Assembly: GCA_024743055.1 (NCBI GenBank)
Contig: JANSXH010000006.1
Span: 62,001-126,000, forward strand
Length of the DNA stretch: 64,000 nucleotides
From: Pseudomonadota bacterium
Lineage (GTDB): Bacteria; Pseudomonadota; Alphaproteobacteria; Sneathiellales; Sneathiellaceae
Direction of reading: 5' to 3'
Of this stretch, positions 62,956-64,000 are shown piece after piece. The notes under the pieces are model-generated. The model was not told the origin of the DNA. It was given only the letters and a program-made list of their open reading frames with translations, and searched no databases. The stretch's first letter is position 1; each line of letters begins with the position of its first letter. The position numbers and the translations under genes were made by a program.

Positions 62956-64000
62956 TTGACTCTGCCGGCCGGCTTCTTCCTGAGCTGCGGGAAGGAAGAG
63001 AGAACCATCTCTACCAGATGATCAGTCGATCTTGCCAGTGCATCGGTTACCGGAATGCCAAGCTCACTTTCATAAGAGATAATCGCTGAACCAATTTCAG
63101 CATCCGTCATATTCTCATGGTTGATTGTAAGACCAATGACCTTGGTGTTGGAAAAGGTCTCGATCAGGTTAATTTCGCTGGCAGGCGTCGGCATCGGCAT
63201 TTGATCGAAGTCGCAGCGGTTGAGGCGTCCTGGTGCATGCTGGAGAACAACGCCGTCAGGGCAGGTGCCGCGCAGAATGAAGGAGGATGTTGAAAATGCT
63301 GGATGGCTGAGCGCGCCTTGGCCCTCAACAAGTATGATATCCGGGCTTTCAGTTTCGAAGGCCTCAACGATGGTTGCTTCCAATTCTCCGGCGCAAAACT
63401 GAGAAGGGACGGCATCAAGCGCGATGCCGTATCGGGCACCTTGAATTAGTCCGGTCTGTCCCGTACCAACCATCACTGCTTTTACGCCGTATTTGTTCAG
63501 TGCCCGTGCCAGAATGGTCGCTGTTGTCCGCTTGCCGATGGCGCAATCCGTGCCAAGGACAGCAATTCTGGGGCAGGTGACGTCGGCTATATTACCGCTG
63601 AACATACGCAAGTCTTTTTTGTCACTGGGTCTGCGGATGTCCAGGATAGTGACATTGTTGGTAATGCAGGCAGCTGCAAACACCGGGTCGTCGTTAAGGA
63701 ACTCATGCAGGCCATTCACGATGTTCATACCGTGGCTCATGGCTTCGATCACGAGACCGCGTTCATAGGTCGATAGCATTCCGCTTGAAGGTGCCATTCC
63801 AAATATAAAATATCCTGGCACGGTTTTGGCAAATGCCAATGCTTCGGTGAGGTCGCGGCAAATCGGGATATTGTTCGGACCGTCTCCGAGCGCCACACCG
63901 GCGTCGATGCCTGCCTTTTCGCTATCGATGACCGACAGGATTTCATATTTCTCAGAGTAACGGACCAATCCGTTGGCCGTCTTGCCGTCAATAGCGCCGA
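62952..64000 (-). CDS. DUF1611 (DgcN-like) protein, truncated at the window edge
   Basis: P-loop protein related to DgcN, the D-glutamate N-acetyltransferase of marine bacteria. The Walker A is GTDCAIGKRTTA, and SQFCAGELEAT and ILVEGQGALSHPAF are family landmarks. The reading frame stays open to the end of the window (GAIDGKTANGLVRYSEKY), so the N-terminus is missing; an internal TTG at 63968 is not the real start. It is coupled to a PLP racemase, so it may act on a D-amino acid; this is inference. Confidence 0.83.
   Translation of the reverse strand, partial: GAIDGKTANGLVRYSEKYEILSVIDSEKAGIDAGVALGDGPNNIPICRDLTEALAFAKTVPGYFIFGMAPSSGMLSTYERGLVIEAMSHGMNIVNGLHEFLNDDPVFAAACITNNVTILDIRRPSDKKDLRMFSGNIADVTCPRIAVLGTDCAIGKRTTATILARALNKYGVKAVMVGTGQTGLIQGARYGIALDAVPSQFCAGELEATIVEAFETESPDIILVEGQGALSHPAFSTSSFILRGTCPDGVVLQHAPGRLNRCDFDQMPMPTPASEINLIETFSNTKVIGLTINHENMTDAEIGSAIISYESELGIPVTDALARSTDHLVEMVLSSFPQLRKKPAGRVN

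Noticed and set aside
1..64000. CRISPR array, insertion sequence, prophage or rRNA genes
   Set aside because: No regularly spaced direct repeats, transposase, phage structural gene or rRNA segment was seen.

Overview
The window is a gene-dense chromosomal segment (64 kb) from an alphaproteobacterium. The evidence is lineage-typical content: an NDUFA12-type complex I subunit, MlaD and DUF2155 together; an F1-ATPase zeta subunit (DUF1476); SdhE; purC-purS-purQ-purL followed by bolA and grxD; a PleC/DivJ-type sensor kinase; a PleD-like protein; and an RNase E ending in a basic WWRR tail. A free-living, probably marine, member of Sneathiella/Kiloniella-like orders would fit, but the genus is my guess. 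I saw no insertion sequence, prophage, integrase, CRISPR array or rRNA operon. There are two tRNAs: Leu(TAA) and Lys(TTT).

Layout. 0-5 kb: ndufA12-mlaD-DUF2155 facing an aroQ-accB-accC-aat operon. 4.4-13.3 kb: a hydrolase, DUF3750, a divergent MarR/hppD pair with a clear operator, DsbA-like protein, mscL, an M48 periplasmic protease, an odd gamma-glutamyltransferase-like lipoprotein and an aminotransferase. 13.3-21.3 kb: RNase E with a long leader, then amiC, PBP1A and prfB, the last with a textbook +1 programmed frameshift. 21.3-29 kb: esterase, grxD-bolA and the purine block purC-S-Q-L with purB nearby. 29-33 kb: radC-map, sfsA, a CinA-type protein and a fasciclin lipoprotein. 33-38 kb: tRNA-Leu, P450, mlaC-Sel1, tRNA-Lys, cyclophilin and an SDR. 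38-49 kb: sensor kinase, DUF502, recG, sdhE-mfd, a FrnE-like DsbA and a degenerate PleD-like regulator.

49-59 kb is the accessory-looking part. It holds an SDR-flavin monooxygenase pair, an FMN reductase, an ATC-hydrolase-family protein, a flavin-dependent tryptophan-type halogenase, a class I methyltransferase, a secreted protein of unknown function, a SABATH-type carboxyl methyltransferase, a HAD phosphatase and a TetR-controlled enoyl-CoA isomerase-like protein. My best candidate for something undescribed is the 51-57 kb stretch, which could make a halogenated methyl ester; this is inference from gene content. 59-64 kb: an SDR with a suspicious N-terminal frameshift, a cupin, PPK2, and a DUF1611/PLP-racemase pair that runs off the right edge.

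Smaller anomalies are: tandem CTATATAG palindromes with exact 16-bp period at two loci 32 kb apart, an ACG-start candidate, an SdhE with TGxxE in place of RGxxE, and a GGT homologue lacking its substrate-binding arginine. Start codons were re-chosen from ribosome-binding sites and family N-termini in several places.
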